Assembly: GCF_002902965.1 (NCBI RefSeq)
Contig: NZ_CP026106.1
Location: forward strand, 806,001-870,000
Direction of reading: 5' to 3'
Source of the DNA: Paraburkholderia hospita
GTDB lineage: Bacteria; Pseudomonadota; Gammaproteobacteria; Burkholderiales; Burkholderiaceae
DNA: 64,000 nucleotides
Under the pieces are notes generated by a model. The model searched no databases, was not told where the DNA came from, and was given only the letters and a program-made list of their open reading frames with translations. The translations under genes were made by a program, and so were the position numbers. The first letter of the stretch is position 1; each line of letters opens with the position of its first letter. This document shows, in pieces, positions 1 through 8,686 of this stretch.

Positions 1-1216
1 CAATTGCGAGCGTGGCGACTTGCGCAATGCCATTCTCGGCGATATGGGCGGCACCACGTTTGACGTTTCGCTAATCCGGGATTTCCGACCCGAGATCCGG
101 AACAAGAGCCTGTTGCATAGCTACACCGTGCGTTCGCCCAGCATCGACATCGACTCCGTGGGCGCGGGTGGCGGCTCCATTGTCTGGATTGACGCGGGCG
201 GCGGCGTTCGAATCGGCCCTGAAAGCGCCGCGGCTGACCCGGGGCCGGCATGTTACGGCCGTGGTGGCAAGCGACCAACGGTCACTGACTGCAACCTCGT
301 GCTCGGCTACATCGACCCGGACAATTTCCTGGGTGGCGAATTCCAGCTGGACGCGAAGGCGGCATGGCGAGTCGTCGAAGAGGTTATCGCAAAGCCCTTG
401 GGAATGAGTGTGCCCGAGGCGGCGCAGGCCGTGCGCTCTGTCGCGAACGCGTTGATGGCACAGGCGATTCGCATCATGACGGTAGAGCGGGGTTACGACC
501 CGCGTGAATTTTCGTACATTTGCTACGGCGGCGCAGGCCCCGTCCACGCAGTCGACCTTGCCCACGAAATGGGGATTCGCCGCGTGGTGATTCCGCCATT
601 GCCTGGGCTCTTCAGCGCGTTCGGCATGATGGTCGCCGACCAGCAGTATGACTATCAACGTCCGGTTGAATGTGACCTTGCCAGGCTCGGCGATGAAAGG
701 TTGCATTCGGAGTTTGACGAACTGCTCGCGCTCGGTCGAAGCGAGGCGGAGCGTCACGGCGTGGAGGCGAATCAGACCCGCGCTGTGCGGCTGGCGGATT
801 GCCGTTATGCCGGTCAGCCTGATGTCATCACAGTCGAGGTATCCGACGACGCATCATGCGCTGCGCTGGCGAGCGAGTTTGAAGCGGCACATCAGCGGCT
901 CTGGAACTTTGTCAGCAAGGACAAGCCGATTGTGGTCGCGAATTTGCGTTTGCAGCTCATCGCGACGAGCGGTTGGCGAGGCGGCGTGGCGCACTCGGAT
1001 GACGAAGCAGCCGTTGCTCCCGTTCGTACCCGTGACGTGTATATCGACGGCAATGTCCGCGCCTTGCCGGTCTTTGCTCGAAGCCGGCTCCCGGTGGGTG
1101 CCCGGATTGAAGGACCTGCTGTTATCGAAGAGCACAGTAGCTGCGCGGTCTTGAAGGCATCGCACACAGCGCGCGTCGACGACGACCTGAACCTCGTGAT
1201 TGAACTGGCGGCATGA
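1..1216 (+). CDS. Hydantoinase/oxoprolinase A subunit (HyuA-type), 5' end outside window
   Basis: The reading frame is open from base 2, so the gene begins upstream of the window; about 405 C-terminal codons remain of a family usually near 690 residues. The motif DMGGTTFDVSLI is the ATP-phosphate-binding signature of the HyuA/acetone-carboxylase-beta/5-oxoprolinase superfamily, and GAGGGSI plus CYGGAGPVHA are further family blocks. HyuA-type subunits couple ATP hydrolysis to ring opening or carboxylation together with a HyuB partner. The stop overlaps the start of the next gene (ATGA), so the pair is translationally coupled. The substrate cannot be told from sequence. The CoA-transferase neighbours suggest an organic-acid pathway rather than hydantoins; this is inference. 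Confidence 0.9.
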   Translation, partial: NCERGDLRNAILGDMGGTTFDVSLIRDFRPEIRNKSLLHSYTVRSPSIDIDSVGAGGGSIVWIDAGGGVRIGPESAAADPGPACYGRGGKRPTVTDCNLVLGYIDPDNFLGGEFQLDAKAAWRVVEEVIAKPLGMSVPEAAQAVRSVANALMAQAIRIMTVERGYDPREFSYICYGGAGPVHAVDLAHEMGIRRVVIPPLPGLFSAFGMMVADQQYDYQRPVECDLARLGDERLHSEFDELLALGRSEAERHGVEANQTRAVRLADCRYAGQPDVITVEVSDDASCAALASEFEAAHQRLWNFVSKDKPIVVANLRLQLIATSGWRGGVAHSDDEAAVAPVRTRDVYIDGNVRALPVFARSRLPVGARIEGPAVIEEHSSCAVLKASHTARVDDDLNLVIELAA

Positions 1217-2961
1217 ACATGGACATCGTTACATACGAAATCATCCGTAGCAGTCTGTTTGCGGTTGCGCGGGAAATGAAGATTGCCATGATGCGGACAG
1301 CGGGAAGCCCGCTGATGCACGCGAGTGGCGACTCATCTGCCGCTATCTTCGACGCTGACATGCAGCTCGTTGCTCAAGGCAACGACATCCCTACGATGTT
1401 GGGCTCGGCAGTCATTTCCACCCGTGTCTCGGTCGAGGCCATTGGTCGCGAAAACCTGCGGCCTGGCGACGTCATTGTCAGCAACGACGCTTACGTCGGC
1501 GGCGGCAATCACCAGCCGGACGTCCAGTTCACGCGCCCGGTCTTCGTTGACGGTGAAATCGTTGCCTTCGTGATGACACGTGGGCACTGGACGGACATCG
1601 GTGGGCAGTCACCTGGCAGCTATGCAATTGCCACGTGGGACGTGTTCGCCGAGGGCATCCGGATTCCCCCCGTCCTTCTCTATCGGAACGACGAGCCAGT
1701 GCGCGACGTACTGGAAATCCTGACGCGCAATAGCCGAAACGCTCATGAGCTGCGCCTGGACATTCAGGCGCAATATGCGGGCACCTTTGTGGGTGACCGC
1801 CGCATCGTGGACCTGGTTGCAAAGTATGGCGCCAACGCGTTGCGTGACGTGATGAGCCAGAGTCTCGACCACTCGGAGAAGCTCATCCGCGCAGAGATTG
1901 CGAAGATTCCCGACGGTGTCTACGAGGCGGAGGAATATCTCGACCCCATCGAGGCGCCGGGCTGGAAACACGAGCGCCCGCTGCTGAAGGTCAAGGTCAT
2001 CGTGAAGGATGACCACATCACGTTCGACTTCACAGGCACAGGCGCTCAGGTGCGAGGCGGAATCAACTGTCCGTTCTCCGTCACCTGCAACAGCACCTGG
2101 TTCACAGTCAAGGCGTTGACGGACCTTAGCATCCCGATCAATCAGGGTTGCTATCGGCCGGTGACCATCATTGCCCCGCAGGGCAGCGTTCTCAATTGCG
2201 AATATCCGGCGTCGGTCGTATCTGGCAACACCGAAACATCGCCGCGGGTCATTGACCTTCTCCTGAAGGCCCTCGCGCCCGCAGTTCCCAATCGCATTCT
2301 CGGACAAAGCAACTGCGCGGCGTGCGCGGGCATCTTTAGCGGACGCGATACGAATCAGGCTCGTGTTGCGGAGACTGGCGAAAAATTCGTCACGATGCAC
2401 GACGTGCATGCTGGCGGGATGGGCGCGCGGGCAGCCAGGGATGGGGTGAGCGGCATCCGGGTCTATGTCGGCAATGCCGGCAGCCAGTCGATTGAAATGA
2501 TTGAACGAACTTCGCCGTTGCTGGTTGAAGAGTGGTCGCTCGTACCCGATACGGGTGGCGCTGGCCGGCAACGTGGGGGTCTGACTTCCCGCCGTGTGTA
2601 CCGCGTCGAATATGACGAAGCCACGTTCACGGTCTCGGGAGAGCGTGGGCACACGGCGCCGGAAGGACATTTCGGCGGACTCGCCGGCAGCCCGTTCGTT
2701 TGCAAGGTGCAGCGAGCTGACGGGCACGACATGGTTGTACCCGCCAAAGGTGGCCAGACAGTCGTGTATCGGAATGACCGTGTCGTTGTGCAGCCGGCCG
2801 GTAGCGGTGGATTTGGTGAGCCGCTGGAGCGCGAGCGTGCATTGGTCCTGGCGGACGTCGCCGACGGTTACATCAGTCGGGACGCAGCCGTCCGCCTCTA
2901 TCAGCTTGACCGCGAACTGATTCAGTCGGAGCAGATTGAAGTCGCCGCGGAGGCAACGTAA
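1213..2961 (+). CDS. Hydantoinase/oxoprolinase B subunit (HyuB-type)
   Basis: This 582-residue protein is a full-length HyuB/acetone-carboxylase-alpha-type subunit. It opens with DIVTYEIIRSSLFAVAREMK, the typical N-terminus of the family, and contains SNDAYVGGGNHQPDV and FDFTGTGAQVRGGINC, family blocks thought to contribute the second half of the active site. The ATG overlaps the hyuA stop by four bases, and a CoA-transferase gene follows after about 30 bp, so the three genes probably form one operon. It acts in the cytoplasm as partner of the HyuA subunit. Substrate unknown; N-methylhydantoinase, 5-oxoprolinase and aromatic-ketone carboxylase activities all occur in this family. Confidence 0.9.
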   Translation: MNMDIVTYEIIRSSLFAVAREMKIAMMRTAGSPLMHASGDSSAAIFDADMQLVAQGNDIPTMLGSAVISTRVSVEAIGRENLRPGDVIVSNDAYVGGGNHQPDVQFTRPVFVDGEIVAFVMTRGHWTDIGGQSPGSYAIATWDVFAEGIRIPPVLLYRNDEPVRDVLEILTRNSRNAHELRLDIQAQYAGTFVGDRRIVDLVAKYGANALRDVMSQSLDHSEKLIRAEIAKIPDGVYEAEEYLDPIEAPGWKHERPLLKVKVIVKDDHITFDFTGTGAQVRGGINCPFSVTCNSTWFTVKALTDLSIPINQGCYRPVTIIAPQGSVLNCEYPASVVSGNTETSPRVIDLLLKALAPAVPNRILGQSNCAACAGIFSGRDTNQARVAETGEKFVTMHDVHAGGMGARAARDGVSGIRVYVGNAGSQSIEMIERTSPLLVEEWSLVPDTGGAGRQRGGLTSRRVYRVEYDEATFTVSGERGHTAPEGHFGGLAGSPFVCKVQRADGHDMVVPAKGGQTVVYRNDRVVVQPAGSGGFGEPLERERALVLADVADGYISRDAAVRLYQLDRELIQSEQIEVAAEAT

Positions 2962-2992
2962 GCCGGTGACTGGAAACAAACGGAGTATGGAA

Positions 2993-4144
2993 ATGACGAA
3001 GCAGCTTCCACTCGATGGCGTTTGCGTTATCGAGATTGGACACAGTCTCGCTGCACCTTATGCCGGCATGGTATTGCGGGCACTTGGCGCGGAAGTCATC
3101 AAGATTGAAAGCGCGGAAGGCGGGGACTACGCGAGAGACTGGGGCCCTCCTTTCATCGATGGTGCTGCGGCACTTTTTCACGCGGTGAACCACGGAAAAT
3201 CGAGCATCGCGATGTCGCTGTCGGACCCCCAGCAGGCGGACCTGTTGAGGGACCTCATCGCGCGACGCGCAGATGTTGTGTTGCAGAACCTGAAAGCAGG
3301 CGGTACGGAGAAGTATGGGCTTGGCGCCGGGCAGATGTTGAAAGCCAAGCCCTCGCTGGTGTACTGCAATCTCGGCGCCTTCGGGACGGTCGGGCCGCTG
3401 CGCGACAAGCCTGGATACGACCCGCTCGCCCAGGCGTTCAGCGGCCTGATGAGCTTCATGGGTCAACCCGATGAGGCATTGAGCCGGATTCCCATCTCGG
3501 TGAACGACATGGGCACGGGTCTGTGGGCAGCGATCGGCGTGCTATCCGCGCTGTTCCGCCGGCAAACCACGGGCGTCGGTGAAGTCGTTTCGGTGTCGCT
3601 TTACGAAACCGCGCTCTCGTGGGGCGGTATGCAGATTGCCGACTACCTTGCGTGTGGAGCGCTTCCGGGACGGTGGGGTTCCGGCACGGCAGCCATCGTG
3701 CCGCACCAGGCATTTGAGTGCGCCGATTCGACCATTATGGTCGCAGCAGGTAACGACCGACTCTTCCGTCGGCTCTGCGAGGTTCTGTCAGTCAACGAGT
3801 TGGCGGACGACAGCCGCTTTGCGGCCAATGGAGCGCGAGTCAGCAATCGGGTGGAGCTGATTGCGCTTCTGCAGCACGAGTTCAGCAAAAACACGGCTGC
3901 ACATTGGCTTGAGCGCCTCGACAAGGTGGGGATTCCCAGCGGACCGATTCAGACTGTCGACCAGGTCGTCGTCCATGAGCAGACGAAAGCGTTGGATATC
4001 CTGCAGAAGACTGAGGACGGCGCCGCGACGTTTGTGGGGCTTCCCGTATCGTTTGGCGGAAAGCGGCCTGCCGATACTGGGTCCACACCTAAGCTCGGTG
4101 AGCATAACCATCTGCTCACTGACGCACTTCAAGAAACCTCCTGA
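2993..4144 (+). CDS. CaiB/BaiF family CoA-transferase (copy 1)
   Basis: The product is about 383 residues and belongs to class III CoA-transferases, which move CoA between carboxylic acids through an aspartyl-CoA intermediate. The N-terminal PLDGVCVIEIGHSLAAPYAG and GPPFIDGAAALF are family blocks, and the Asp in SVNDMGTGLWA is at the expected catalytic position. The frame is open from 2936, but CGGAG at 2981-2985 is best spaced for the ATG at 2993. It follows hyuAB as the third gene of the plus-strand operon. A second, clearly paralogous copy (6883-8085) lies on the opposite strand. Substrate unknown. Confidence 0.88.
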   Translation: MTKQLPLDGVCVIEIGHSLAAPYAGMVLRALGAEVIKIESAEGGDYARDWGPPFIDGAAALFHAVNHGKSSIAMSLSDPQQADLLRDLIARRADVVLQNLKAGGTEKYGLGAGQMLKAKPSLVYCNLGAFGTVGPLRDKPGYDPLAQAFSGLMSFMGQPDEALSRIPISVNDMGTGLWAAIGVLSALFRRQTTGVGEVVSVSLYETALSWGGMQIADYLACGALPGRWGSGTAAIVPHQAFECADSTIMVAAGNDRLFRRLCEVLSVNELADDSRFAANGARVSNRVELIALLQHEFSKNTAAHWLERLDKVGIPSGPIQTVDQVVVHEQTKALDILQKTEDGAATFVGLPVSFGGKRPADTGSTPKLGEHNHLLTDALQETS

Positions 4145-4237
4145 GTGCGCCGCCGCATCCCGGACAAAACATCGGGTCGAGCACGATATGCCGGATAGGC
4201 AACGGGAATCGATACGTGAGCGACTCCAGCGAGGTTC

Positions 4238-4270
4238 GATCCGGGCGACGATCTGGTCGCCGCCCGGATC
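4238..4270. terminator. Hairpin between convergent genes
   Basis: GATCCGGGCG at 4238-4247 pairs perfectly with CGCCCGGATC at 4261-4270, and GCGAC/GTCGC can extend the stem inward. It lies between the plus-strand CoA-transferase stop (4144) and the minus-strand dehydrogenase stop (4292). No clear T-run follows on either strand, so intrinsic termination is only probable. Confidence 0.5.
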
Positions 4271-4291
4271 ATTCGAAAGCCGAGGGCGCGA

Positions 4292-5281
4292 CTACGAAGT
4301 AATGGTCTGGTAACTGATTTCGCGTCTCTCTGCAGTCAACGTACGAATCGGCTCGCCTTTAATCCAGGCGCGAATGTTTTCAACGGATTCGCCATAGTAG
4401 AACTCATACGAACCCTCGGTGACATAGCCGAGGTGTGCCGTCGCAATGACGTTGTCCATCGTCCGGAACGCGTGGGTGACCGGGAGCGGTTCGATATCAA
4501 ATACGTCCAGCGCGGCGCCAGCAATCTGTTTGCGCGATAGAGCCGCAATCAATGCGTCCTCGTCCACAATCGGTCCACGTGCTGTGTTCACAAGTAAGGC
4601 ATGGGGTTGCATCAGGGAGAGTTCACGAGCGCCGATGAGACCTCTCGTACGTTCGGACAGGCGAACGTGGATTGACAGGATGTCACTGGACGCAAGCAAT
4701 TCGTCTTTTGATACGTACTGAGCGCCATGCATGGCAGCGGATTCTGCTGTCATGTTCTGGCTCCAGGCGATTGTCTTCATGCCAAAGGCCTGTGCGACGC
4801 GCGCTGTCACGCTGCCGGAGTAGCCTAAACCAAGCAGACCGATGGTCTTGCCGCTCAGGTCTCTGCCGACGGAGACTTGCCATCCACCATTTCTGAACGA
4901 ATTGACCTCGGCGGGGATATGACGCGCGGCCGCGAGAATGAGTGCCCACGTGTGTTCAGCCGCTGCCGTCAGCGACGATGCCGTCCCGCAGACAGTGATA
5001 CCCAGTTCGTCCGCGGCTTCAATGTCAATGGCAGCGTTCCACGGGCCCGTGCTTGCAAGCATTTTGAGGTTCTTGAGCCTCGATAGGACGCTCCTCGGGA
5101 ACCAGGTTCGTTCCCGCATCACGCACAGGACGTCATAGGGTTGGAGCCGTTCGACCAGGGCATCCTCATTGTCGATATGGTCAGTGAAGATGGTGATTTC
5201 GGCATGCTTGCGCAGGCTGTCCCAGTTTCCGAACTTCATCGAGGTGTTCTGGAAGTCGTCGAGGATGGCGATTTTGTGCAT
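4292..5281 (-). CDS. D-2-hydroxyacid dehydrogenase, NAD(P)-dependent
   Basis: The protein of about 329 residues is a full-length member of the D-isomer-specific 2-hydroxyacid dehydrogenase family. It interconverts a 2-oxoacid and the D-2-hydroxyacid. The Rossmann motif is seen in TIGLLGLGYSG, the substrate-binding Arg in NTARGPIVDEDAL, and the catalytic His region in ATAHLGYVTEGS. The ATG at 5281 (MHKIAILDDF) matches the family N-terminus better than the frame opening at 5326. It is probably the last gene of a minus-strand operon with the MFS transporter and a CoA-transferase, suggesting that a hydroxy- or oxoacid is imported and oxidised. The exact substrate is unknown. Confidence 0.88.
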   Translation of the reverse strand: MHKIAILDDFQNTSMKFGNWDSLRKHAEITIFTDHIDNEDALVERLQPYDVLCVMRERTWFPRSVLSRLKNLKMLASTGPWNAAIDIEAADELGITVCGTASSLTAAAEHTWALILAAARHIPAEVNSFRNGGWQVSVGRDLSGKTIGLLGLGYSGSVTARVAQAFGMKTIAWSQNMTAESAAMHGAQYVSKDELLASSDILSIHVRLSERTRGLIGARELSLMQPHALLVNTARGPIVDEDALIAALSRKQIAGAALDVFDIEPLPVTHAFRTMDNVIATAHLGYVTEGSYEFYYGESVENIRAWIKGEPIRTLTAERREISYQTITS

Positions 5282-5393
5282 GAGTTTCTTTACTGTTGAT
5301 GCCGGATGGGCGTATCGACCGCACACCCGGCGGGTCGTTCAAAGAAGAAGTTAGCTGCTGCTGATTACCGTTTCGATGGAACCTCGCTGGCGT

Positions 5394-6755
5394 TCACGCT
5401 GGTTGGGTCGCTTTCGGCTTGAATCCTACGAACATGACGATGATTCCGAGAAAGAGGACGGCGGTCATCACGTAAAGGCCACTATTGAGCGACCCGGTCA
5501 TTGTCTTCAACCATCCGATGATGAAAGGGCTGCAGAATCCACTGAGCAGACCGATGCAGTTCACGAACGCAATGCTTCCAGCTGCAGCAGGCGAGCCGTG
5601 GAGATAGCCGGAAGCCATTGACCAGATCAGCACGTTTATCGAGAAGATGCCGACACACGCGACGGTCAGCAAAGCGATTGTCACCACAGCTGAGCTCATC
5701 GACTGCGACACAAGAAGAAGCGCTATCGCACCGATGACGCCGGCAATGGTCGCATGCCAGCGCCGCTCAAGCGTGCGGTCCGAGTTTCGGCTAATTGCGA
5801 CCATCCCTATGGCGCCAATACCGTAGGGAATGGCCGACAGCCATCCAAGTTGCGCGAGGTTCGATATGCCCGAACTCTTCATGACGGTAGGAAGCCAGAA
5901 CGTGACCGAATAGGTTCCGCAAACGAAGGCGAAGTCGATGAACGCAAGCATGTAGACCTTGGGGTCCGCGAGCGCTTGCGCGAGCGTTCCGTGCCCGTTC
6001 TGGTTGTTCTTGCGTTTGCGTTCCGTTTCGGCTCGAAACCCTTCCCGCAGTGTGTTCTTTTCTGCGTCAGTCAGCCATTTCGCTTTGTCGATGTTGTCAT
6101 CCAGGACGAACAGCGTAAGGATGCCAAGTGCGACGGCAGGCAGCGCCTCCACGATGTAGAGCCACTGCCACCCAGCCATGTTGGCGACGTTTGCAAGCGC
6201 TGTCATCGCCCATCCGGAGATGGGGCCGCCGACCAGGCCGGCAACGGGAAAGCCGACCATGAAGCATGAAATGATGACGCCGCGCCTGTTCTCAGGGAAC
6301 CAGGAGCTGAGATAGAAAATCACGCCGGGAAAGAAGCCAGCCTCGAATACGCCGAGCAGTAATCGGACGAGGTAGAACTCGGTCACGTTGGAGACAAACG
6401 CCGTTAAGGTCCCAACGATTCCCCAGCAAATCATGATCCGAGCGATGGTCTTCTTCGCTCCCATGCGCTTCAGAAGCAGGGCGCTTGGCACCTCGAGCAG
6501 ACAGTACGAGAGGAAAAAGATACCCGCGCCCAGGCCGTACACAGCATCGCTGAAACCAAGGGCGTCCTGCATTTGCAACTTCGCAAATCCGACGTTGATG
6601 CGGTCGAGAAAGGCGACGACATAGCAAACGAAGAGCAGCGGCACGATGCGAAGCGCGACGCGCAGGTAAAGCCTGCGCTCCTCCGCGCTCACGGCCGCGA
6701 CGGACGGCGGTTCGTCCGATGATGTCGGAGTCGGTTCAAGAAAGGTCTGGCTCAA
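5394..6755 (-). CDS. MFS transporter, anion:cation symporter (phthalate/tartrate permease-like) family
   Basis: This is a 12-helix secondary transporter of the ACS branch, typically importing organic anions such as hydroxy- or aromatic acids. Family signatures are FLDRINVGFAKLQMQ in helix 1, RLLLGVFEAGFFPGVIFYLS in helix 4 and SSWFPENRRG after it. I chose the TTG at 6755 because AGGAGA lies six bases upstream; no well-placed ATG with a ribosome site exists further out in the frame (open from 6800). It sits between the dehydrogenase and the second CoA-transferase on the same strand, so it probably imports the substrate of that pathway. Confidence 0.88.
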   Translation of the reverse strand: MSQTFLEPTPTSSDEPPSVAAVSAEERRLYLRVALRIVPLLFVCYVVAFLDRINVGFAKLQMQDALGFSDAVYGLGAGIFFLSYCLLEVPSALLLKRMGAKKTIARIMICWGIVGTLTAFVSNVTEFYLVRLLLGVFEAGFFPGVIFYLSSWFPENRRGVIISCFMVGFPVAGLVGGPISGWAMTALANVANMAGWQWLYIVEALPAVALGILTLFVLDDNIDKAKWLTDAEKNTLREGFRAETERKRKNNQNGHGTLAQALADPKVYMLAFIDFAFVCGTYSVTFWLPTVMKSSGISNLAQLGWLSAIPYGIGAIGMVAISRNSDRTLERRWHATIAGVIGAIALLLVSQSMSSAVVTIALLTVACVGIFSINVLIWSMASGYLHGSPAAAGSIAFVNCIGLLSGFCSPFIIGWLKTMTGSLNSGLYVMTAVLFLGIIVMFVGFKPKATQPA

Positions 6756-6882
6756 TTGCTGTCTCCTGATTGTCCCGATTCGTCTGGCAATTGAGGCCAA
6801 CGTCCGAGAACGCTTAATGGAAGTGTGGGTGAAACTTGAAATGAATTCTTGAAATGAATTCGCGACGGATACAACTCACGTC

Positions 6883-8085
6883 TCAATCGCACTCCTGTTG
6901 CAAAAGGTCGTCTTCGCGGTTGCGCGCTGGCGGCCTGGTCAGCAAATGGTTGTGTTCACCAAGGCCGGGTGTATTGCCGGGCAAGGGCGGGCGTTGGCCG
7001 TCGAAGGAGACAGGCAGCGCGACGGTCCTCGTTCGTCCATCGGGCGTCTCGCGAAGGATGTCGAGTGACACCGTCTGTTCGTCCATGACCACGCGGTCGA
7101 CCGTCTGCAAGGGGCCGCAAGGAATCGATTCCGCTTCAAGCTTCTCCAGCCAATCGCTCGCGGTCTTCTGCCTGAACCTGACTTCGAGAAGTGCAATCAA
7201 GGCCTTTCGGTTCAAGACACGGTCACCATTGGTCGCAAACCGTGGGTCGTCAGCCAGTGAGGGCAGGTCCATCACATTGCAGAGGCGGCGATAAAGCGTG
7301 TCGTTACCTGCGGCGACAAGGATTTCGCCATCTGAGCAGTCGAATACCTGATAGGGCACGATGTTTGGGCTACCCGACCCTATGCGGGCGGGTTCTGGCC
7401 CGCCGGCAAGGCAATCCGAAAGGGGCACCGTCATCCAGGCCAGGGCGGTCTCGTAGAGCGACACGTCGATGACCTGGCCGCGCTCACGGTCGCCACGGTC
7501 TTTGCCCCGCAGCGCGGCGAGGACGCCAATGACGGCCCACATGCCTGTGCCCATGTCATTGATCGAGACGGGAACGCGGCTGGGCGCGTCGTCGGCATGC
7601 CCCACGATGCTCATCATCCCGCTGTAGGCCTGTACCAACGGGTCGTAGCCGGGCTTGCTTCGCAAAGGGCCGGTGGCGCCAAAGGCTCCGAGGTTGCAAT
7701 AGACGAGCGACGGACACAGTTCCGTCAGGTCCTTTGCCCCGAGGCCATAACGGTCGAGATTGCCGGGCTTCAGGTTCTGCAGGACCACATCGGCATTGGC
7801 GACGATGAACTCTCGAATGAGTTTGGTGCAGACCGGGTCGCTGAAATCGGCGCTGATGCTTTCCTTGCCGTGGTTCATTGCATGAAAGAGCGCGGAGGCT
7901 CCGTCGATGAAGGGCGGCCCCCATCCGCGGGCGTAGTCCCCCTGGGCTGCGTTCTCAATCTTCACGACGCGGGCGCCGAGATGCGCGAAGATGATGCCCG
8001 CGTACGGTGCCGCAAGGCTGTGTCCAATCTCCACGACGCAAATGCCGTCAAGCGGGAGCGGCCGCGTCATTTGTCTCTCAGCCAT
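6883..8085 (-). CDS. CaiB/BaiF family CoA-transferase (copy 2)
   Basis: The 400-residue protein is a class III CoA-transferase closely related to the copy at 2993-4144: both share blocks such as GHSLAAPYAG and GPPFIDGA near the N-terminus, SVND/SIND-MGTG around the catalytic Asp, and GEHNHLLT at the C-terminus. The ATG at 8085 is preceded by AAGGGG at suitable distance. It is the promoter-proximal gene of the minus-strand group (CoA-transferase, MFS transporter, hydroxyacid dehydrogenase). Two LacI-type operators lie 116 and 180 bp upstream of its start. Two similar CoA-transferases in one locus may mean heteromeric assembly or two successive CoA-transfer steps; which one is not visible. Confidence 0.88.
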   Translation of the reverse strand: MAERQMTRPLPLDGICVVEIGHSLAAPYAGIIFAHLGARVVKIENAAQGDYARGWGPPFIDGASALFHAMNHGKESISADFSDPVCTKLIREFIVANADVVLQNLKPGNLDRYGLGAKDLTELCPSLVYCNLGAFGATGPLRSKPGYDPLVQAYSGMMSIVGHADDAPSRVPVSINDMGTGMWAVIGVLAALRGKDRGDRERGQVIDVSLYETALAWMTVPLSDCLAGGPEPARIGSGSPNIVPYQVFDCSDGEILVAAGNDTLYRRLCNVMDLPSLADDPRFATNGDRVLNRKALIALLEVRFRQKTASDWLEKLEAESIPCGPLQTVDRVVMDEQTVSLDILRETPDGRTRTVALPVSFDGQRPPLPGNTPGLGEHNHLLTRPPARNREDDLLQQECD

Positions 8086-8200
8086 GGCGCATCCCCTTGC
8101 CAGGATTGGCTGTGCTCCGCAATTCGTCCGTTCGCACGGTATGCGGGCATCTTCCTCCAGTAGCGCTTCTGAGGCAGGTCACGGTATCTCGCAGATGTAT

Positions 8201-8218
8201 TTGATGAAACGTTTCCAA
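8201..8218. promoter_or_regulatory. LacI-family operator 1
   Basis: The 18-mer TTGATGAAACGTTTCCAA contains the perfect palindrome GAAACGTTTC (8206-8215) with the central CG typical of LacI-family operators. An identical 18-mer occurs 64 bp further on (8265-8282). Both lie upstream of the minus-strand CoA-transferase and the plus-strand LacI gene. Confidence 0.75.
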
Positions 8219-8264
8219 AATTTAACGTATGACTAGAAGCTCTCTTGTCTACGTGGTTTGGCGC

Positions 8265-8282
8265 TTGATGAAACGTTTCCAA
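8265..8282. promoter_or_regulatory. LacI-family operator 2
   Basis: This is an exact second copy of the 18-base operator, palindrome at 8270-8279. The 64-bp centre-to-centre distance is about six helical turns, which would suit looping or cooperative binding by a tetrameric LacI-type protein; the looping is inference. Confidence 0.75.
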
Positions 8283-8413
8283 TGATAGATCGAAGGACGT
8301 CTTTGTCAAGGCGGTAGTTCCCTGGCGGATCTACCGTCGCTTTTTAGGGATGTTCCGCGGAGGACCTTCCACCGGCGGAAAGCAAGTCTCGAAGGGGAAC
8401 CCGTTCACCTTGC

Positions 8414-8453
8414 TTGACAAAGTAGGCGCGGCAGGGAAAATTGGGAACGTTTC
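8414..8453 (+). promoter_or_regulatory. Candidate regulator promoter with operator 3
   Basis: A perfect TTGACA (-35) at 8414-8419 is followed, after 17 bases, by the weak -10 AAAATT (8437-8442). Immediately downstream is GGAACGTTTC (8444-8453), one mismatch from the GAAACGTTTC operators. This arrangement fits autoregulation of the LacI-type gene. Apart from these elements I see no gene in 8086-8686. Confidence 0.5.
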
Positions 8454-8686
8454 CACCGCGTCGTCGAATGGAAGGCAGCGCGAGTGCGACGTCCTCGCCG
8501 CCCAGCCAGGAGGCGAGGCCAGATTTGAACGCGGGGTCGATGCGGGGCGTCGGCTCTCCCGGGTGTTCCGTTTTCGCAGCCGTAGCGCTCGCAAGAGCTG
8601 GGCTCACCGAGGGCGGTACGCAGCAGTTTTGCTTACGGCCTGACGCAGGCTTTGCCGACAGAATGAGTATCGAATCCAAAGGCAAT

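Noticed and set aside
1609-2979. 456-codon minus-strand frame over hyuB
   Set aside because: The plus strand has the full HyuB family pattern; the antisense product has none.
4145-4237. tRNA or small RNA gene
   Set aside because: Looked for cloverleaf arms and T-loop sequence here and in other gaps; only simple hairpins were found.
8441-8686. Extended N-terminus of the LacI-type regulator
   Set aside because: The frame is open upstream, but it would start inside the operator/promoter region and add about 80 residues without similarity before the helix-turn-helix.
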